Shown: positions 62,076 to 64,000 of the stretch, in pieces | Layout of the letters: every line of letters begins with the position of its first letter | Position numbering within the stretch: the first letter of the stretch is position 1 | Source: Paludibacteraceae bacterium | GTDB taxonomy: Bacteria; Bacteroidota; Bacteroidia; Bacteroidales; Paludibacteraceae | Assembly (NCBI GenBank): GCA_017391525.1 | Contig: JAFOYE010000007.1 | Location: forward strand, 38,268-102,267 | DNA length: 64,000 bases | Direction of reading: 5' to 3' | Position numbers and translations under genes: made by a program | Notes under the pieces: generated by a model | Told to the model about the DNA's origin: nothing | Databases searched by the model: none | The model's input: the letters and a program-made list of their open reading frames with translations, nothing else

Positions 62076-62785
62076 TGTTGACCTCCTTCCATTGCTTGTT
62101 GACAATATTTCTCAGCACATCCTCTGCCCGCACATTTCTCAGGATCATTGCCATTAGGGCATACAAACGTTGCTGATGTGCTCACTTCTGCTTCTTCAAT
62201 CAGCACAGGTTGCTGAGCAATAGCGTTGTATGCTTTTACCACTGCTTCAAGAAAAGCGCGAGAGGTGATTGTTGAAGCGGTGATGGCATCTACTTTTCCA
62301 CCATCCTTGCTTACTGTAAAGTCAGTTGTTGCAGGGCTTTTACCAATGATGTTTTGTCCTGGTTTATCAGCATTTTTGAACCATGTAGTCATTTGCGCTC
62401 CTAGACCTGGGGTCTCAGATTGTTCCAATACTTCATATTCTACTACATTGCCTTCATGATCAAAGCCTACCATTAACTTAAATTCACCACTAAAAGGCAT
62501 GTTCTTGTTACCTTTTGTGCTTGTTTCTACAGCGGTTCCTACCCACTTGTCGCCCACATAGGCTTTATGTAGAATCAAACCATCAATAGTATCAACCTCT
62601 GCAATTTTGATACCTTCTATTTGTGGTAATACTTTGGAGATGGCTGACTCTTGTTTTTCTTTTTTAGCATTGTCTATTGGCTCTTTGGTGAGAGAGTATA
62701 CACCTGCCAACGCTGCTGCTGCCACAACTGTAATACAAGTCAGTGAGAGCGCCATGTTCTTAAATGAACTTACTAATTTTGCCAT
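62072..62785 (-). CDS. rnfG: Rnf complex subunit RnfG
   Basis: 237 residues. N-terminal membrane anchor (LTCITVVAAAALAGVYSL), then the FMN-binding domain with ETPGLGAQMTTWF and the flavinylation site VDAITASTITSRAF, where a Thr carries covalent FMN in the family. The C-terminus has an unusual Cys cluster, CPNGNDPEKCAGRGCAEKYC, after the normal domain. Translation is coupled to rnfE by ATGA overlap. Confidence 0.95.
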   Translation of the reverse strand: MAKLVSSFKNMALSLTCITVVAAAALAGVYSLTKEPIDNAKKEKQESAISKVLPQIEGIKIAEVDTIDGLILHKAYVGDKWVGTAVETSTKGNKNMPFSGEFKLMVGFDHEGNVVEYEVLEQSETPGLGAQMTTWFKNADKPGQNIIGKSPATTDFTVSKDGGKVDAITASTITSRAFLEAVVKAYNAIAQQPVLIEEAEVSTSATFVCPNGNDPEKCAGRGCAEKYCQQAMEGGQQ

Positions 62786-62801
62786 AGTTGTATTCTATTA
62801 A

Positions 62802-62910
62802 ACGTTCAAAGTTGTTCAGTATTGTTCAGTAGCGCTTTGCGCTGTTCAGTGTTGTTTCTGGGAAATACAATGTTGAACTATTTAGAACCACATTGAACAA
62901 TGTTGAACTA
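62802..62910. repeat. GTTCAGTATTGTT hairpin repeat, copy 2 (rnfD/rnfG gap)
   Basis: Same order of units as 61373-61466: TTGTTCAGT, AGCGCTTTGCGCTGTTCAGT, GAAATACAATGTTGAAC, then ACATTGAACAATGTTGAAC. It contains GTTCAAC-type inverted arms. Confidence 0.8.
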
Positions 62911-62917
62911 CACTTTT

Positions 62918-63925
62918 TTATTTCTTCTTTTCGCCAAAGCGTTTTGGACGAATCAAGTTCAACAATGGAACGCATGCGTTCATAATTAGGATAGCAAACG
63001 ACATACCCTCTGGGTACGCACCCCATGTACGAATCACCATTACAATCACACCGATGCCTACACCGAATAGTAGCTTTCCGCAGTTGCTCATAGGTGAGGT
63101 TACGTAGTCGGTTGCCATAAACCATGCACCGAGCATCATACCACCTGTGCAGAGGGTAGTCAATACGTAACTGCTAGTGCATAGACCTTCTGGCAATGCA
63201 CCTGCCCAACCTGTTGCTGCAGCAAACAAGGCTACTGTCGCCATGATACTCACTGGAATATGCCAAGTGATGACGCGTGTAATGATCAAGAAGATACCAC
63301 CTGCTAATAGCAACAATGCACTCACTTCACCTAAACTACCACCCATCCATCCTAAGATCATGTCCCAGGTGTCGCTGGCGCTGATAGGCAAGGAACTTAC
63401 TGCTTCTGCATCGCCACCTAAAGCGGCTTTCAATGCTGCTAATGGAGTAGCAGCTGTGGTTGCGTCGACATATGCTGTGTCAAAACCATTAGGTTCTGGC
63501 CATGAGGTCATTTGGACTGGGAATGAGATAAGCAGGAATACACGGCCTACTAACGCAGGGTTGAATAGGTTTTGTCCTAGTCCTCCGAAACTCATCTTCG
63601 CTACTCCGATAGCTACCAACGCGCCGATTACTACTATCCACCAAGGCAAGTTACTTGGCAAGTTGAACGCGAGGAGTAAACCTGTCAGTACGGCTGAAAG
63701 GTCGCAGATGGTCGATTTTTGTTTTAAGATAAATTTCGCAATCAGCCACTCAAATAGCACGCAGGCTACTACACTGATTGCTGTGGTGATGAGTGCACCC
63801 ATACCGAATGCCAAGATACTTACTGCGTAAGCTGGTAGTAGGGCAATGATCACCAATAACATATTTTTCCGCACGCTATCACCGCTATGGAAGTGTGGTG
63901 CGGGAGATACTATAAATTGTTTCAT
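62918..63925 (-). CDS. rnfD: Rnf complex subunit RnfD
   Basis: 335 residues, about nine to ten membrane segments. Starts MKQFIVSPAPHFHSGDSV; FGGLGQNLFNPALVGRVFL and the FMN-attachment Thr in DATTAATPLAAL are visible, as is FMATDYVTSPMS near the C-terminus. It forms, with RnfE, RnfA and RnfG, the membrane arm of the ion-pumping complex. Preceded by rnfC across a short microrepeat. Confidence 0.96.
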   Translation of the reverse strand: MKQFIVSPAPHFHSGDSVRKNMLLVIIALLPAYAVSILAFGMGALITTAISVVACVLFEWLIAKFILKQKSTICDLSAVLTGLLLAFNLPSNLPWWIVVIGALVAIGVAKMSFGGLGQNLFNPALVGRVFLLISFPVQMTSWPEPNGFDTAYVDATTAATPLAALKAALGGDAEAVSSLPISASDTWDMILGWMGGSLGEVSALLLLAGGIFLIITRVITWHIPVSIMATVALFAAATGWAGALPEGLCTSSYVLTTLCTGGMMLGAWFMATDYVTSPMSNCGKLLFGVGIGVIVMVIRTWGAYPEGMSFAILIMNACVPLLNLIRPKRFGEKKK

Positions 63926-63931
63926 TTATTC

Positions 63932-63965
63932 TAGCCTTTAAACTTTAAACTCTAAACTTTCAACT
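63932..63965. repeat. CTTTAAACTTTAAACT microrepeat (rnfC/rnfD gap)
   Basis: Three to four units of CTTTAAA, CTCTAAA and CTTTCAA. It touches the rnfC stop. Related to the GTTTAAAG units in the ispD-like gene. Confidence 0.7.
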
Positions 63966-64000
63966 ACTTATTCGCTGCTTGACGAGCACGAATAAGTCCA
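63964..64000 (-). CDS. rnfC: Rnf complex subunit RnfC, C-terminal end (partial)
   Basis: Only the last residues, GLIRARQAANK and a TAG stop, lie inside the window. The sequence and the position before rnfD fit the RnfC C-terminus, where NADH-binding and Fe-S parts lie upstream, outside the window. Confidence 0.8.
   Translation of the reverse strand, partial: GLIRARQAANK

Noticed and set aside
63177-63830. 217-codon open frame antisense to rnfD
   Set aside because: rnfD motifs are unambiguous on the minus strand; the other frame is a composition shadow.
1-64000. tRNA, rRNA or known riboswitch
   Set aside because: No cloverleaf, rRNA or recognisable riboswitch core was seen in the gaps while reading. 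A covariance-model scan would be needed to exclude short RNAs.

Overview
The window comes from a member of the Bacteroidetes, most likely an uncultured gut or rumen Bacteroidales lineage. Thirteen promoters match the Bacteroidetes primary sigma factor pattern (TTTG, 20 bases, TAnnTTTG), and strong Shine-Dalgarno sequences are rare. The gene content also fits: rnf genes in the order C-D-G-E-A, TonB and OMP beta-barrel proteins, a DUF6242 lipoprotein, a YfhO protein, and large secreted proteins with Listeria-Bacteroides (InlB-type) repeats. Family-level placement cannot be made from this sequence alone. No rRNA, tRNA, CRISPR array or intact insertion sequence was seen.

Layout. 1-21.3 kb: a cluster of five giant secreted proteins (about 1,100-1,500 residues), four of them propeller/InlB/tail paralogues and the fifth a peptidoglycan amidase fused to the same propeller plus eight 72-residue repeats. 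An orphan AAA ATPase (DUF4143 family) lies in the middle, surrounded by several families of short spaced repeats. 21.4-24.3 kb: an outer-membrane beta-barrel protein. 24.4-36.5 kb: recG, tonB, a polysaccharide flippase, a FemAB/GNAT-like protein, prs, a glutaminyl-cyclase-like M28 lipoprotein, sufC with a core-only sufD, a long-chain polyprenyl synthase, a DUF6242 lipoprotein and 5-formyl-THF cyclo-ligase. 36.4-39.2 kb: a ddl / polyprenyl synthase / unknown operon. 39.3-41 kb: a second orphan ATPase with its own palindromic operators. 41-48 kb: a ClpB without its N-terminal domain, a FecCD-type permease, a transglutaminase-like protein and a TPR protein. 47.7-52.6 kb: a surface-polymer cluster (KdsC-like phosphatase, IspD/TarI-like cytidylyltransferase, a PP-loop/TagD-like fusion, a CDP-glycerol glycerophosphotransferase, GT2). 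52.6-60.7 kb: a jelly-roll/Fn3 secreted protein, YfhO and a beta-helix secreted protein. 60.7-64 kb: rnfA, rnfE, rnfG, rnfD and the end of rnfC.

Four points stand out. (1) Short self-similar low-complexity repeats occur between genes and also in frame inside conserved enzymes (recG, ddl, a FecCD permease, the ispD-like gene); in ddl and kdsC they supply the C-terminus and stop codon. (2) The two orphan ATPases have spaced repeats and palindromes around their promoters, and the two loci share a 21-base core at 18 of 21 positions. (3) Seven secreted proteins share one C-terminal tail motif, and five share an unnamed Trp-rich domain, in one case apparently inserted inside an InlB-type repeat. 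(4) One protein fuses an asparagine-synthetase-like PP-loop domain to a glycerol-3-phosphate cytidylyltransferase domain, directly upstream of a CDP-glycerol transferase.

All family assignments were made by eye from translated sequence. None was tested with a database search.
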